Source: Dechloromonas sp. A34
GTDB taxonomy: Bacteria; Pseudomonadota; Gammaproteobacteria; Burkholderiales; Rhodocyclaceae
Direction of reading: 5' to 3'
Assembly (NCBI RefSeq): GCF_026261605.1
Contig: NZ_CP102486.1
Location: forward strand, 1,612,001-1,676,000
Length of the DNA stretch: 64,000 nucleotides
The notes beneath the pieces were generated by a model. The model ran no database searches and was not told the origin of the DNA. It was given only the letters and a program-made list of their open reading frames with translations. Below are positions 53,061 to 63,354 of this stretch, in pieces; the first letter of the stretch is position 1, and each line of letters begins with the position of its first letter. A program made the position numbers and the translations under genes.

Positions 53061-53680
53061 CCAGAATTAAGATCTGCGGCCTGACCCGCGAAGCTGATGT
53101 CGATGCTGCCGTGGCGGCCGGGGCCGACGCAATCGGTTTCGTCTTCTATCCGCCCAGCCCGCGCTATGTGACACCGCAGCGGGCGGCCGAACTGGCACAG
53201 CGGATTCCGCCGTTCGTGGACGTCGTCGGGCTGTTCGTGAACGAGTCACCGGAAAGCGTGATGGCGGCCTGTGCAACCTTGCCGCTTAACGTTCTGCAGT
53301 TTCATGGCGATGAGGATGCCGCCTATTGCCGGCAGTTTGCGCGCCCCTATCTGCGGGCGGCACGGGTGAGGCCGGGTTTCGATCTGGTAGAATTCGCCCG
53401 CTCGTTTCCGGACGCCCGGGGGCTGTTGCTCGATGCCTTTGTCGAGGGTTACGGCGGCGGTGGCCATGTCTTCGACTGGACGCTAATTCCACCCGGATTG
53501 CCCGGCTATCTGGTGCTCTCCGGTGGACTGAACGCGGACAATGTTGGTGCGGCAATCAAGCAGGTCCGACCGGTTGCGGTCGACGTTTCTTCCGGTGTCG
53601 AAATGGGCAAGGGCATCAAGGATCACTCGAAAATCGCTGCCTTCGTGGCGGCCGTACGGAAAGCCGATGAGTCAATATAA
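53057..53680 (+). CDS. trpF: Phosphoribosylanthranilate isomerase
   Basis: The 207-residue TIM barrel starts [16 protein letters not shown] (catalytic Cys in KICGLT), with LQFHGDEDA, the catalytic Asp in [19 protein letters not shown] and phosphate loops SGGLNADNV and [14 protein letters not shown]. It is the third step of tryptophan synthesis. The start is GTG or the next codon, overlapping truA by 4 bases, and the end overlaps trpB by 14. Confidence 0.95.
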   Translation: MTRIKICGLTREADVDAAVAAGADAIGFVFYPPSPRYVTPQRAAELAQRIPPFVDVVGLFVNESPESVMAACATLPLNVLQFHGDEDAAYCRQFARPYLRAARVRPGFDLVEFARSFPDARGLLLDAFVEGYGGGGHVFDWTLIPPGLPGYLVLSGGLNADNVGAAIKQVRPVAVDVSSGVEMGKGIKDHSKIAAFVAAVRKADESI

Positions 53681-54866
53681 CTTCCCCGACGCCAAGGGCC
53701 ATTTTGGTCCCTACGGTGGTGTCTTCGTCGCCGAGACGCTGTTCGGCGCGCTTGATGAACTGAAGGCCGCCTATGCCGCCGCGCAGGCTGACCCGGCCTT
53801 TCGCGCCGAGTACGACTACGAGCTCAAGCATTTCGTTGGTCGTCCGTCGCCGATCTATCACGCCAAGCGCTGGTCCGACCTGCTCGGCGGCGCCCAGATT
53901 TACCTGAAGCGTGAAGACCTCAACCACACCGGCGCCCACAAGGTAAACAACTGCATCGGCCAGGCCATGCTCGCCAAGCGCATGGGCAAACCGCGCGTTA
54001 TCGCCGAAACCGGCGCCGGCCAGCACGGCGTGGCGACGGCAACAGTCGCCGCCCGCTACGGCATGGAATGCGTGGTCTACATGGGCAGCGAAGACGTCCG
54101 CCGTCAGGCCGCCAACGTCTATCGCATGAAGCTGCTCGGCGCCACCGTCATACCGGTCGAGTCCGGCTCGAAGACGCTGAAGGATGCACTCAACGAGGCG
54201 ATGCGCGACTGGGTGACCAACATCCACAACACCTTCTACATCATCGGCACGGTGGCCGGGCCGCATCCCTACCCGATGCTGGTCCGTGATTTCCAGAAGA
54301 TCATCGGCGAGGAATGCCTGACCCAGATGCCGGAAATGGCCGGTCGCCAGCCGGATGCGGTGATTGCCGCAGTCGGCGGCGGTTCCAACGCGATGGGTAT
54401 CTTCTACCCCTACATCAACGTCGAGGGCGTCCGCCTTATCGGCGTCGAGGCGGCGGGCGAGGGCATCGCGACTGGCCATCACGCCGCCTCGCTGACCGCC
54501 GGCGTGCCTGGCGTGCTGCACGGCAACCGCACCTATCTGCTGCAGGATGAAGACGGTCAGATCATCGAAACCCATTCGATCTCAGCCGGCCTGGACTATC
54601 CGGGCGTCGGTCCGGAACACGCCTGGCTGAAGGATCTCGGTCGTGCCGAATACGTGCCGATCAACGATGCTGAAGCGCTCGAGGCCTTTCATAACCTGTG
54701 CCGCCTCGAAGGCATCATCCCGGCGCTCGAATCCAGTCATGCGCTGGCCTACGCCGCCAAACTGGCGCCGACGCTGGCCAAGGACAAGATTCTGCTGGTT
54801 AACCTCTCCGGCCGGGGTGACAAGGACATGCATACCGTGGCCGAAAAATCCGGGATCGTCTTCTGA
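53667..54866 (+). CDS. trpB: Tryptophan synthase beta subunit
   Basis: ATG 53667 gives [20 protein letters not shown]. The 399-residue PLP enzyme has the Schiff-base Lys in [31 protein letters not shown], and the phosphate loop [14 protein letters not shown]. It joins indole from TrpA with serine. A longer frame upstream is inside trpF and rejected. Its TGA overlaps the trpA ATG. Confidence 0.97.
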   Translation: MSQYNFPDAKGHFGPYGGVFVAETLFGALDELKAAYAAAQADPAFRAEYDYELKHFVGRPSPIYHAKRWSDLLGGAQIYLKREDLNHTGAHKVNNCIGQAMLAKRMGKPRVIAETGAGQHGVATATVAARYGMECVVYMGSEDVRRQAANVYRMKLLGATVIPVESGSKTLKDALNEAMRDWVTNIHNTFYIIGTVAGPHPYPMLVRDFQKIIGEECLTQMPEMAGRQPDAVIAAVGGGSNAMGIFYPYINVEGVRLIGVEAAGEGIATGHHAASLTAGVPGVLHGNRTYLLQDEDGQIIETHSISAGLDYPGVGPEHAWLKDLGRAEYVPINDAEALEAFHNLCRLEGIIPALESSHALAYAAKLAPTLAKDKILLVNLSGRGDKDMHTVAEKSGIVF

Positions 54867-55671
54867 TGTCGCGCATTCAAACCGCTTTCCAGCGCCTCCA
54901 GGGCGAAGGCCGCAAGGCGCTGATTCCCTTCATCACCGCCGGCGACCCAGATGCCGACCTGACGGTCCCGCTGATGCAGGCGCTGGTCGCGGCCGGGCCG
55001 ACGTCATCGAGCTCGGCGTGCCGTTTTCCGACCCGATGGCCGACGGCCCCACCATTCAGCGCGCTTCCGAGCGTGCATTGGCGCGCGGCATGACGCTGCG
55101 CAAGGTGTTGCAACTGGTCTCCCGCTTCCGCACGCTCGACGACAAGACGCCCGTGGTCCTCATGGGCTACGCCAATCCGATCGAGGCCATGGGCCTGGAA
55201 CGCTTTGCCGAGAAGGCTGCGCAGTCGGGGGTCGATGGCGTGCTGGTCGTCGACTATCCGCCGGAAGAGGCGGAAAGCTTTGGGGCAGCGATGAAGGCGC
55301 ACGGCATGGATCCAATTTTCCTGCTCGCCCCGACTTCGACCGCCGAGCGCATTGAGCAGGTTGCGGCTATCGCCAGCGGCTACGTCTATTACGTTTCGCT
55401 GGCCGGGGTGACCGGTTCCGGCGCCTTGAATGTTGAGGCGGTCGCCGAGCGTCTGCCGTTGATCCGCGAAAAGACTGGCCTGCCGGTCGGTGTCGGCTTT
55501 GGTATTCGCGATGCCGCGACGGCGTCACGGATCGCCGCCTTTGCCGATGCGGTGGTGGTCGGTAGCCGGATTATTGAAGAAATTGAAAAATCCACGGTCG
55601 AAACCGCCTGTGCCAATGTTAAGGCTCTGGTTGCGGATATTCGTCGTGGGGTGGATGAGGTAAGAAAATGA
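54866..55671 (+). CDS. trpA: Tryptophan synthase alpha subunit, with apparent frameshift
   Basis: The first 43 codons ([20 protein letters not shown] to LVAAG) and the rest ([17 protein letters not shown] to the end) are in different frames. The break lies at a GGG run (54995-54997) where a fourth G restores the family. Catalytic Glu and Asp lie in [13 protein letters not shown] and PADAD-type positions. The repaired length is about 268 residues, normal. It cleaves indole-3-glycerol phosphate. Like leuC, fimV and accD, the defect is a one-base G/C loss. Confidence 0.93.
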
Positions 55672-56536
55672 GTTGGTTGACCAAACTGCTGCCCCCAAGA
55701 TCAAGCGTGAACAGGGTGTCCAGCGCCGCGGCGCGTTGCCCGAAGGCCTGTGGAGCAAATGCCCGTCCTGCGAGGCGGTGCTCTATGCCACCGACCTCGA
55801 GAACAACCTCCAGGTCTGTCCCAAGTGCGGCCACCACAATCGTCTGAATTCTCGTCAGCGGCTCGATCTGCTGCTCGATGCCGAGGGCCGTTTCGAGATC
55901 GGGGCCGAAGTGCTGCCGGTCGATAGCCTGAAGTTTAAGGACAGCAAACGCTACCCGGATCGCCTTATGGAAGCCAACCAGTCGAGCGGTGAAAGCGATT
56001 CGCTGGTCGTCCTGCAAGGGGCAATCAAGACCATGCCGGTGGTGGCGGCGGCCTTCGAGTTCGACTTCATGGGCGGCTCAATGGGCTCGGTGCTCGGCGA
56101 ACGTTTTGTGCGGGGCGTCGATGCGGCGATCGAGCAGAAAATGCCTTTCATCTGCATCACCGCTTCCGGCGGCGCGCGCATGCAGGAAGGACTGTTCTCC
56201 CTGATGCAGATGGCGAAGACGACGGCATCACTGACCAAGCTGTCAGCTGCCGGCCTGCCCTTCATCTCGATCCTCACCGATCCGACCATGGGCGGCGTCT
56301 CCGCCTCCTTCGCCTTCGTCGGCGACGTGGTGATCGCCGAGCCCAAGGCCCTGATCGGCTTTGCCGGTCCGCGCGTTATCGAGCAGACCGTGCGCGAGAC
56401 CTTGCCGGAAGGCTTCCAGCGCTCCGAATTCATCATGGAGAAAGGCGCCATCGACATGATCGTCGATCGTCGCCAACTGCGCGACCAGGTGGCCCGCGTG
56501 CTGGCCCTGCTGCAAAAACTGCCGGCCGCAGCTTGA
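55668..56536 (+). CDS. accD: Acetyl-CoA carboxylase carboxyltransferase, beta subunit, with apparent frameshift
   Basis: ATG 55668 overlaps the trpA TGA and encodes [10 protein letters not shown]. The rest ([19 protein letters not shown] onward) is in another frame. The break is a five-C run (55692-55696) that needs a sixth C. The zinc ribbon [20 protein letters not shown]... carries four Cys, and [19 protein letters not shown] and [17 protein letters not shown] form the acyl-CoA site. It works with AccA (26270). The repaired length is about 290, standard for AccD. Confidence 0.94.
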
Positions 56537-57843
56537 GGTCTCTCGAAGACTGGCTGACCCACCTCGAGGGCCTGCATCCGAAGGGTCAGGCCGGTATCGA
56601 GTTGGGCCTCGATCGGATCCGCAAGGTCAAGACAGCGCTGGGCCAGGTCCAGCATTGCCCGGTGATCGTCGTCGGTGGTACCAATGGCAAGGGCTCGACC
56701 TGTGCCTATCTGGAAAGCATCATCGGCCATGCCGGCTACAAGGTCGGCTGCTACACCTCGCCGCACCTGCTGGCTTACAACGAACGCGTCCGGCTCAATG
56801 GCCGCCCGGTCGACGATGCCGCCCTGTGCGCGGCTTTCGCCCGGGTCGAGGCGGCGCGCCAGCAGGCCGGCGATATCGCACTGACCTACTTCGAATTCGG
56901 CACGCTGGCCGCCTGGGAGGTGTTCTCCGCCACCGGGGTCGAGGCGGCCATCCTCGAGGTCGGACTGGGCGGACGGCTGGATGCGGTCAATGCCTATGAG
57001 CCGGACGTAGCCATCGTCACCACGGTGGCGCTCGATCACACCGACTGGCTGGGAGCCGATCGCGAGAGCATCGGCTTCGAGAAGGCAGGCATTTTCCGGA
57101 CGGGGCGGCCGGCCCTGTGTGCCGACCCGAATCCGCCGCAGCGCTTGCTCGACCACGCCGCTGCCATTGGCGCCGATCTGCGCCTGATCGGTCGCGATTT
57201 CGGCTTCGAACGGCCGGCCGCGGAAACCGGCGAGAACCGCCTGCAATGGCGCTGGTGGTGCCGTTCCGGCGACAAACTGATCAAGCGCGCCCTGGCCTAT
57301 CCCGGCCTGCGCGGACCGACCCAGCTCTACAATGCGGCTGTCGCCCTAGCTGCGCTCGAAGCGCTCGGCGATCGTTTGCCGGTGACTATGCAGGCGATTC
57401 GCCCGGGGCTGATCGAGACCGAACTGGCCGGGCGTTTCCAGGTCGTTCCGGGCAAGCCGGCCATCGTGCTCGATGTCGGCCACAACCCGCAGGCGATCAA
57501 GGTGCTGGCCGACAACCTGTCGGGTATGGGCTTTTTCGATCGCACCTACGCCGTGGTCGGCATGTTGAACGACAAAGATATCGTGGGCGCGCTGTTGCCG
57601 ATGAAGGGCAAAATCGATTTCTGGCATGTCGCTACCTTGAGCGGTCCGCGCGGGACATCGGCGGATTTCCTGGCCTCCGTTATCACCAGCGCCGGCCTGG
57701 GCGGCGAGATCATCTGCCATGCTTCGCCGGCGGCCGCCATGCAGGCAGCCAAGGGGGCGGCTGCCGAAAGTGATAGAATCCTGGCCTTTGGTTCGTTCTA
57801 CACGGTGGCCGGAGCGCTCGAAACGCTGCGGAAGAAGCCCTAG
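56533..57843 (+). CDS. folC: Folylpolyglutamate synthase / dihydrofolate synthase
   Basis: The 436-residue Mur-ligase-family protein starts with TTG 56533, overlapping accD by 4 bases. It has [18 protein letters not shown] (P-loop), [32 protein letters not shown] and the C-terminal [18 protein letters not shown]. It adds glutamates to folate in the cytoplasm. The accD-folC-SPOR-cvpA-purF order is standard for beta- and gammaproteobacteria. Confidence 0.95.
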   Translation: MRSLEDWLTHLEGLHPKGQAGIELGLDRIRKVKTALGQVQHCPVIVVGGTNGKGSTCAYLESIIGHAGYKVGCYTSPHLLAYNERVRLNGRPVDDAALCAAFARVEAARQQAGDIALTYFEFGTLAAWEVFSATGVEAAILEVGLGGRLDAVNAYEPDVAIVTTVALDHTDWLGADRESIGFEKAGIFRTGRPALCADPNPPQRLLDHAAAIGADLRLIGRDFGFERPAAETGENRLQWRWWCRSGDKLIKRALAYPGLRGPTQLYNAAVALAALEALGDRLPVTMQAIRPGLIETELAGRFQVVPGKPAIVLDVGHNPQAIKVLADNLSGMGFFDRTYAVVGMLNDKDIVGALLPMKGKIDFWHVATLSGPRGTSADFLASVITSAGLGGEIICHASPAAAMQAAKGAAAESDRILAFGSFYTVAGALETLRKKP

Positions 57844-57846
57844 TTT

Positions 57847-58560
57847 ATGGAAGACAACGACGCCCAGTTGCAACTCAAGAAGCGCGCTCGCCGCCGGCTG
57901 GTGGGGGCGGTCGCCTTCGTTTCCGTGGTCGCCGTCGTGCTGCCTACGGTGATGGATCACGAGCCGCGCCAAGCGGTTCAGGATGTCGAAATCCGCATTC
58001 CGGGCCAGGACGAAAAACCGTTTGCCCCCAAGTTTGCTGTTTCACCGGTCGAGAAGTCGGTCGAAAAGCCGGCCGACGCGGCCGTCGCCAAACCGGCAGC
58101 GGATGTATCGGAAGCCAAACCGGTCGCTCAGCCGACGGCGCGGGTTGCCGAGCCGACCAAGGATAAGCCGGCCGACAAGCCCGTCGTTAAATCTGAAAAG
58201 ACACCCGAAAAGCCTGCTCCCAAGCCGGCCGACAAAGCCGCGGAAAAGCCGGTGGCCAAGGAGGGGGATGCCAAACGGGCCGCCGCCATCCTCGCCGGGC
58301 AAGCCGCCGAGGCCAAGCCAGCCGCGAAATCCGGCGAATTTTTGGTGCTGATTGGGGCATTTTCCAACGAAGCCAATGTCAAAAACCTGAAGGCCAAGTT
58401 GAGCGAGCAGGGTATCAAGACGTTTAGCGAGCCGCTCGATACGCCGCAAGGCAAGAAAACCCGGGTCCGGGCCGGACCTTTTGCCAGCCGCGAGGCGGCC
58501 GACAAGGCCTTGGAAAAAATGCAGCGGATTGGCGTCTCCGGGGTTGTGTCGGCAAAGTAA
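57847..58560 (+). CDS. SPOR-domain membrane protein (DedD-like)
   Basis: The 237-residue protein has a short basic cytoplasmic N-terminus, one membrane helix (RLVGAVAFVSVVAVVLPTVM), a long Lys/Pro/Ala/Glu linker of about 110 residues (periplasmic spacer), and a C-terminal SPOR domain (SGEFLVLIGAFSNEANVKNL, KTRVRAGPFASREAADKALE). SPOR domains bind denuded septal peptidoglycan. It is placed between folC and cvpA as dedD is in enterics. Confidence 0.88.
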   Translation: MEDNDAQLQLKKRARRRLVGAVAFVSVVAVVLPTVMDHEPRQAVQDVEIRIPGQDEKPFAPKFAVSPVEKSVEKPADAAVAKPAADVSEAKPVAQPTARVAEPTKDKPADKPVVKSEKTPEKPAPKPADKAAEKPVAKEGDAKRAAAILAGQAAEAKPAAKSGEFLVLIGAFSNEANVKNLKAKLSEQGIKTFSEPLDTPQGKKTRVRAGPFASREAADKALEKMQRIGVSGVVSAK

Positions 58561-59051
58561 TGACGGTTTTTGATTATGTCGTGATCGGTGTCGTCGGCGT
58601 GTCTTTGCTCTTCGGGCTGTGGCGGGGTGTCGTTGGCGAGATCATCGCCTTGCTCGCCTGGTTGCTCGGGGTGTTGGCAGCCATCGAGTTCGGCGGTCAG
58701 GTCGGGCAGATGCTGTTCCCGGGAATTGGCGACCCCTCGGTGCGCATGCTGGCCGGTTGTGTAACGATATTTGTCGGCGTGCTGGTCATTATGGCGCTGA
58801 TCGGTCTGGTGGTTCGGCGGATGGTCAAGGCCCTTGGCCTGAGTATCTCGGACCGCCTGTTGGGTATGGTATTTGGCTTGGTGCGCGGGGTTCTCGTCAT
58901 CATGGTGCTGGTCGCGTTGGGTGGCATGACGGCGGCCCCGAAGCAGCCTTGGTGGCGGGATGCAACGCTCGCACCGCCGTTGGAAACAGCAGTTCTGGTC
59001 GCCAAGCAATGGCTGCCGGGCGATTTGGCAAAACGAATTCGATTCAGCTAG
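58560..59051 (+). CDS. cvpA: CvpA family inner-membrane protein
   Basis: The 163-residue protein has four hydrophobic segments, with [20 protein letters not shown] at the start and [20 protein letters not shown] near the end, the CvpA/Colicin V production pattern. TAATG overlaps the SPOR gene stop. It precedes purF by 13 bases as in E. coli. Its role in envelope homeostasis is still unclear. Confidence 0.9.
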   Translation: MTVFDYVVIGVVGVSLLFGLWRGVVGEIIALLAWLLGVLAAIEFGGQVGQMLFPGIGDPSVRMLAGCVTIFVGVLVIMALIGLVVRRMVKALGLSISDRLLGMVFGLVRGVLVIMVLVALGGMTAAPKQPWWRDATLAPPLETAVLVAKQWLPGDLAKRIRFS

Positions 59052-59064
59052 GCAGGAAAAGACT

Positions 59065-60603
59065 ATGTGCGGGATTCTCGGTGTAGTGGCGACATCTCCG
59101 GTTAACCAGTTGCTTTATGACGGCCTGATGGTGCTCCAGCATCGTGGTCAGGATGCGGCCGGGATCGCAACGGCCGAAGGTAATACCTTCAATTTGCATA
59201 AGGGGCCCGGTCTGGTGCGCGATGTCTTCCGCACCCGCAACATGCGCGCGCTGCCCGGCAACTGGGGGATCGGCCATGTCCGCTACCCGACCGCCGGCTC
59301 GGCCTACAACTTCGCTGAAGCCCAGCCGTTCTATGTTAATTCGCCGTTCGGCATCGTCCTCGGCCACAATGGCAATCTGACCAATGCCGAGCAGTTGAAG
59401 GGCGAGATGTTTCGCCTGGACCGCCGCCACATCAACACCAATTCCGACTCCGAAGTCCTGCTCAACGTGCTGGCCCACGAACTGCAGTCGGCTTCGCATG
59501 GCTACGAACTCGATGTGGACAGTATCTTTCAGGCGGTAGCCGGCGTGCACCGCCGCTGCCGCGGCGCCTATGCCGTGGTCGCACTGATTGCCGGCTACGG
59601 TCTGCTTGCCTTCCGTGATCCGAACGGCATTCGCCCGCTGGTCTATGGCAAGAACGAAACGCCGGAGGGTACTGAATACCTGGTTTCCTCGGAGTCCGTG
59701 GCGCTCGATACCCTGGGCTTTGAAATGGTTCGTGACGTCGAGCCCGGCGAGGCGGTTTTCGTCAGCCTGGATCACCAGCTTTACAGCCGCCAGTGTGCCC
59801 AGCAGCCGACCTACGCACCCTGTATTTTCGAGTATGTCTATCTGGCCCGTCCGGATTCCGTGATCGATGGTGTTTCCGTCTACGAAGCCCGTCTGGCGAT
59901 GGGCGAGTTTCTCGCCGAGAAGGTCAAGAAAAACATTCCGGTCGACGAGATCGATGTCGTGATCCCGATTCCCGACTCCAGCCGTCCTTCGGCCATGCAA
60001 CTGGCCCAGGTGCTCGGCATCCCGTTCCGCGAAGGCTTCGTCAAAAACCGCTATGTCGGCCGTACCTTCATCATGCCCGGCCAGTCGATGCGCCGGAAAT
60101 CGGTGCGCCAGAAGCTCAACACGGTCGGCCAGGAATTCAAGGGCAAGCGCGTGTTGCTGGTTGACGACTCCATCGTGCGTGGAACGACCAGCCGCGAGAT
60201 TGTCGAAATGGCCCGCGCCGCCGGTGCGGTCAAGGTCTATTTCGCTTCCGCAGCGCCACCGGTGCGTTTCCCCAATGTGTACGGCATCGACATGCCGACC
60301 CGGGCAGAACTGATCGCCACCGGGCGCAGCGATGCCGGCATCGCCGAGGAAATCGGCGCCGATGCGCTGGTCTATCAGGATCTCGACGCCCTCAAGCAGT
60401 CCGTGACCTCGATCCGCGCCGATCTGACGGTATTTGACGCTTCCTGTTTCGATGGCTGCTACATTACCGGCGACATCGACGAGTATTACCTCGATGCCGT
60501 CGAGGGCAAGCGCGGCGGCAAGGCCGGCAAGAGCGACGAAGACGGCGACGGCAAGGCCTCGCAACAACTGGTGCTGCAACTGGCTTCCGAGGCGCAGGAC
60601 TGA
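59065..60603 (+). CDS. purF: Amidophosphoribosyltransferase
   Basis: ATG 59065 places the nucleophile Cys as residue 2 (MCGILGVV). The 512-residue protein has the glutaminase domain ([28 protein letters not shown]) and a phosphoribosyltransferase domain with PRPP loop [20 protein letters not shown]. It makes phosphoribosylamine from PRPP and glutamine, the first step of purine synthesis. metZ starts right at its stop (overlap one base). Confidence 0.97.
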   Translation: MCGILGVVATSPVNQLLYDGLMVLQHRGQDAAGIATAEGNTFNLHKGPGLVRDVFRTRNMRALPGNWGIGHVRYPTAGSAYNFAEAQPFYVNSPFGIVLGHNGNLTNAEQLKGEMFRLDRRHINTNSDSEVLLNVLAHELQSASHGYELDVDSIFQAVAGVHRRCRGAYAVVALIAGYGLLAFRDPNGIRPLVYGKNETPEGTEYLVSSESVALDTLGFEMVRDVEPGEAVFVSLDHQLYSRQCAQQPTYAPCIFEYVYLARPDSVIDGVSVYEARLAMGEFLAEKVKKNIPVDEIDVVIPIPDSSRPSAMQLAQVLGIPFREGFVKNRYVGRTFIMPGQSMRRKSVRQKLNTVGQEFKGKRVLLVDDSIVRGTTSREIVEMARAAGAVKVYFASAAPPVRFPNVYGIDMPTRAELIATGRSDAGIAEEIGADALVYQDLDALKQSVTSIRADLTVFDASCFDGCYITGDIDEYYLDAVEGKRGGKAGKSDEDGDGKASQQLVLQLASEAQD

Positions 60604-61796
60604 TGGAAGAGTTCGACCAAGCGCGGCCCGACTATCGCCTGGAGACGCTGGCCGTTCGTGCCGGGCAGGAGCGCAGCCAGTTCGGCGAGCATTCCGAAGC
60701 CCTGTACCTGACCTCCAGCTTCGTTTTCAAGAGCGCCGCGCAGGCAGCCAAGCGTTTCTCCGGTGAGGAGGAGGGTAACGTCTACGCCCGCTTCTCCAAC
60801 CCGACCGTGACCATGTTCGAGGAACGCCTCGCCGCGCTGGAAGGCGCCGAGGATTGTGTCGCCACGGCCAGCGGCATGGCAGCGATCATGGCGCTTTGTC
60901 TAGCCCATCTGAAGCAGGGCGATCACATCGTCGCTTCGAACAGCCTGTTCGGCGCCACCGTGCAGTTGTTCAACAATATCCTGTCGCGTACCGGCATCAC
61001 GACGACCTTTGTTTCCCATACCGACCCCTCGGCCTGGGAAGCGGCGATCCGTCCCGAAACCAAACTCTTCTTCCTCGAGACGCCGTCCAATCCGCTGACC
61101 GAAATCGCCGATATCCGGACCTTGAGCGCCATCGCCCATGCCCGGGGCATCCTGGTCGCGGTCGACAACTGTTTCTGTTCGCCCATCCTGCAACGCCCGC
61201 TCGAGTTGGGCGCCGACCTGGTCGTCCATTCGGCCACCAAGTACCTCGACGGTCAGGGCCGCGTGCTGGGCGGCGCGGTCTGCGGCCCGAAGCAGCTGAC
61301 CGAAGAAGTTTTCAAGTACCTGCGCACCGCCGGCCCGACCCTGTCGGCCTTCAATGCCTGGGTGCTGCTCAAGGGCCTGGAAACGCTGAAGATCCGGATC
61401 GAAGCGCAGGCAGCCAATGCGGCAAGACTGGCGAGCTGGCTCGAAGCGCATCCCAAGGTGGCGCGCGTCTTCTATCCGGGATTGCCCTCGCATCCGCAAT
61501 ATGAGCTCGCCAAGACCCAGCAGAAGAGCGGCGGCGCGATCGTCTCCTTCGAAGTCAAGGGCGCTCGCGACCAAGCCTGGCAGGTCGTCGACAACTGCCG
61601 TCTGCTATCCATTACCGCCAATCTCGGCGATACCAAGACCACCATTACCCACCCCGCCTCCACCACGCATGGCCGCATCTCTCCCGAAGCCCGGGCTGCG
61701 GCCGGCATCAGCGAGGGTCTGCTGCGCATCGCAGTCGGCCTCGAAGCGGTGGAGGATCTTCAGGCCGATCTCGAACGCGGCCTTTCCTTGATTTGA
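60603..61796 (+). CDS. metZ: O-succinylhomoserine sulfhydrylase
   Basis: The 397-residue Cys/Met-metabolism PLP enzyme has the Schiff-base Lys in VVHSATKYLDGQGRVLGG, phosphate contacts in TASGMAAIMALCLAHL, and the substrate loop in TTITHPASTTHGRISPEAR. The N-terminus (LETLAVRAGQERSQFGEHSE) is MetZ-like. It forms homocysteine directly from O-succinylhomoserine and sulfide. purF-metZ order is common in betaproteobacteria and pseudomonads. Confidence 0.92.
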   Translation: MEEFDQARPDYRLETLAVRAGQERSQFGEHSEALYLTSSFVFKSAAQAAKRFSGEEEGNVYARFSNPTVTMFEERLAALEGAEDCVATASGMAAIMALCLAHLKQGDHIVASNSLFGATVQLFNNILSRTGITTTFVSHTDPSAWEAAIRPETKLFFLETPSNPLTEIADIRTLSAIAHARGILVAVDNCFCSPILQRPLELGADLVVHSATKYLDGQGRVLGGAVCGPKQLTEEVFKYLRTAGPTLSAFNAWVLLKGLETLKIRIEAQAANAARLASWLEAHPKVARVFYPGLPSHPQYELAKTQQKSGGAIVSFEVKGARDQAWQVVDNCRLLSITANLGDTKTTITHPASTTHGRISPEARAAAGISEGLLRIAVGLEAVEDLQADLERGLSLI

Positions 61797-61892
61797 AGCT
61801 GTAGTTTCATTGCAGAGGCGCAGGGAATCGATTTCCTCCGCGCACTTCGCCCTCGTCGCAACGCTGCGGCGAGGACTTTCTGAAAGACTCCC

Positions 61893-63173
61893 ATGCAATT
61901 CACCGATCTCGGCCTCAAGGCCGAACTCCTGCGCGCCGTCAGCGAGCAGGGCTACGACACGCCGACCCCGATCCAGCAAAAGGCGATTCCCGCCGTGATG
62001 GCCGGCCATGACCTGATGGCTTCGGCGCAGACCGGCACCGGCAAGACCGCTGGTTTCACGCTACCCATCCTGCATCGGCTGTGTAGCGGTCCGAACGACC
62101 GCCTGACCCGCGTTGCCAAGACGCCGCGCGTCCTGGTCCTGACCCCGACCCGCGAACTGGCCATCCAGGTCGAGGAGAGCGTCCGTACCTACGGCAAGCA
62201 TCTACCGATCAACTCGCTGGCCGTCTTCGGCGGCGTCGGCATCAACCCGCAGATCGCTAACCTGCGGCGTGGTGTCGATGTCCTGGTGGCGACGCCGGGT
62301 CGCCTGCTCGACCATGTCCAGCAGCGCACGGTAGATCTCTCGAAAATCGAGATCTTCGTCCTCGACGAAGCTGACCGCATGCTCGACATGGGTTTCATCC
62401 GCGACATCCGCAAGATCATCGCACTGCTGCCCAAACAGCGGCAGAACCTGATGTTCTCGGCCACCTTCTCGCCGGATATCCGCGAACTGGCCAGCGGCCT
62501 GCTCAACAATCCGGTTTCGGTCGATGTCGCCACCCGCAACACGGCAGCCGAAACCGTCACCCAGCGTGTCATCGAAACCAATCGCGAGCAGAAGAAAGAA
62601 TTGCTCTGCCACCTCTTCGCGACGCGCGGCTGGCATCAGGTCCTGGTCTTCGCCCGCACCAAGCATGGCGCCGACGCCTTGGCCAAGACGCTGGAAAAAT
62701 CCGGCATCAAGTCGGCGGCCCTGCATGGCGACAAATCGCAGGGGGCTCGCACCCGGGCGCTGACCGATTTCAAGGACGGCAAGCTGGTCGCGCTGGTCGC
62801 CACCGACATCGCGGCGCGTGGGCTGGATATCGATGCCTTGCCCTTTGTGATCAATTTCGAACTGCCCAATATCGCCGAAGACTATGTGCACCGTATCGGC
62901 CGCACCGGCCGGGCCGGCATGGAAGGCGAGGCGATCTCGCTGGTCTGCCACGACGAGCGCGGTAGCCTGCGCGACATCGAACGGCTGATCAAGCGCGATC
63001 TGGAGCGCGAAGTCGTCGCCGGTTTCGAACCCTCGGCCCATGCCGCACCGCGTCCGGTCCAGCCGCCGCGCGGTGCCCGCAAGCCGCAACAGCCGGGGCG
63101 GCCACAGGGACAGAAAGCGCCGCAAAAGCCGGGCGGGCCGCAGCAGCATCGCAGTGGCGCCCGCCATCGCTAA
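61893..63173 (+). CDS. rhlE: DEAD-box RNA helicase, RhlE-like
   Basis: The 426-residue protein has the Q motif ([14 protein letters not shown]), motif [14 protein letters not shown], Ia [43 protein letters not shown] and [12 protein letters not shown]. The C-terminal 50 residues are Pro/Gln/Gly/Arg-rich, an unstructured RNA-binding tail as in RhlE. It unwinds structured RNA in ribosome assembly and decay. Confidence 0.9.
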   Translation: MQFTDLGLKAELLRAVSEQGYDTPTPIQQKAIPAVMAGHDLMASAQTGTGKTAGFTLPILHRLCSGPNDRLTRVAKTPRVLVLTPTRELAIQVEESVRTYGKHLPINSLAVFGGVGINPQIANLRRGVDVLVATPGRLLDHVQQRTVDLSKIEIFVLDEADRMLDMGFIRDIRKIIALLPKQRQNLMFSATFSPDIRELASGLLNNPVSVDVATRNTAAETVTQRVIETNREQKKELLCHLFATRGWHQVLVFARTKHGADALAKTLEKSGIKSAALHGDKSQGARTRALTDFKDGKLVALVATDIAARGLDIDALPFVINFELPNIAEDYVHRIGRTGRAGMEGEAISLVCHDERGSLRDIERLIKRDLEREVVAGFEPSAHAAPRPVQPPRGARKPQQPGRPQGQKAPQKPGGPQQHRSGARHR

Positions 63174-63188
63174 TTGAATCGTGGTTCA

Positions 63189-63219
63189 CGCACCTCACGG
63201 GTTCTTCCCGCGGGGTGCG
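63189..63219. other. Imperfect hairpin after rhlE
   Basis: CGCACC-TCA-CGGG-TTCTT-CCCG-CGG-GGTGCG folds as a stem with an internal loop. No T run follows, so it would be a weak or rho-assisted terminator for rhlE. The remainder of 63174-63354 holds only a plausible promoter region for the next gene. Confidence 0.4.
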
Positions 63220-63354
63220 CCAGCAGAAACCAAAAATTAGCTCCCAATCGCCAGAGTGCTGGCTTGTCGCGCCTCTAAAAAACGTCTACTGTGTAAACTG
63301 TTGCCATAATTTCATACTGTTAGCGCAGTTTCTTAAGGTTTTTTGGAGGTTGGG

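Noticed and set aside
59044..60579. 511-codon minus-strand ORF over purF
   Set aside because: Pure shadow: purF is full length with all catalytic motifs, and the antisense product matches no family.
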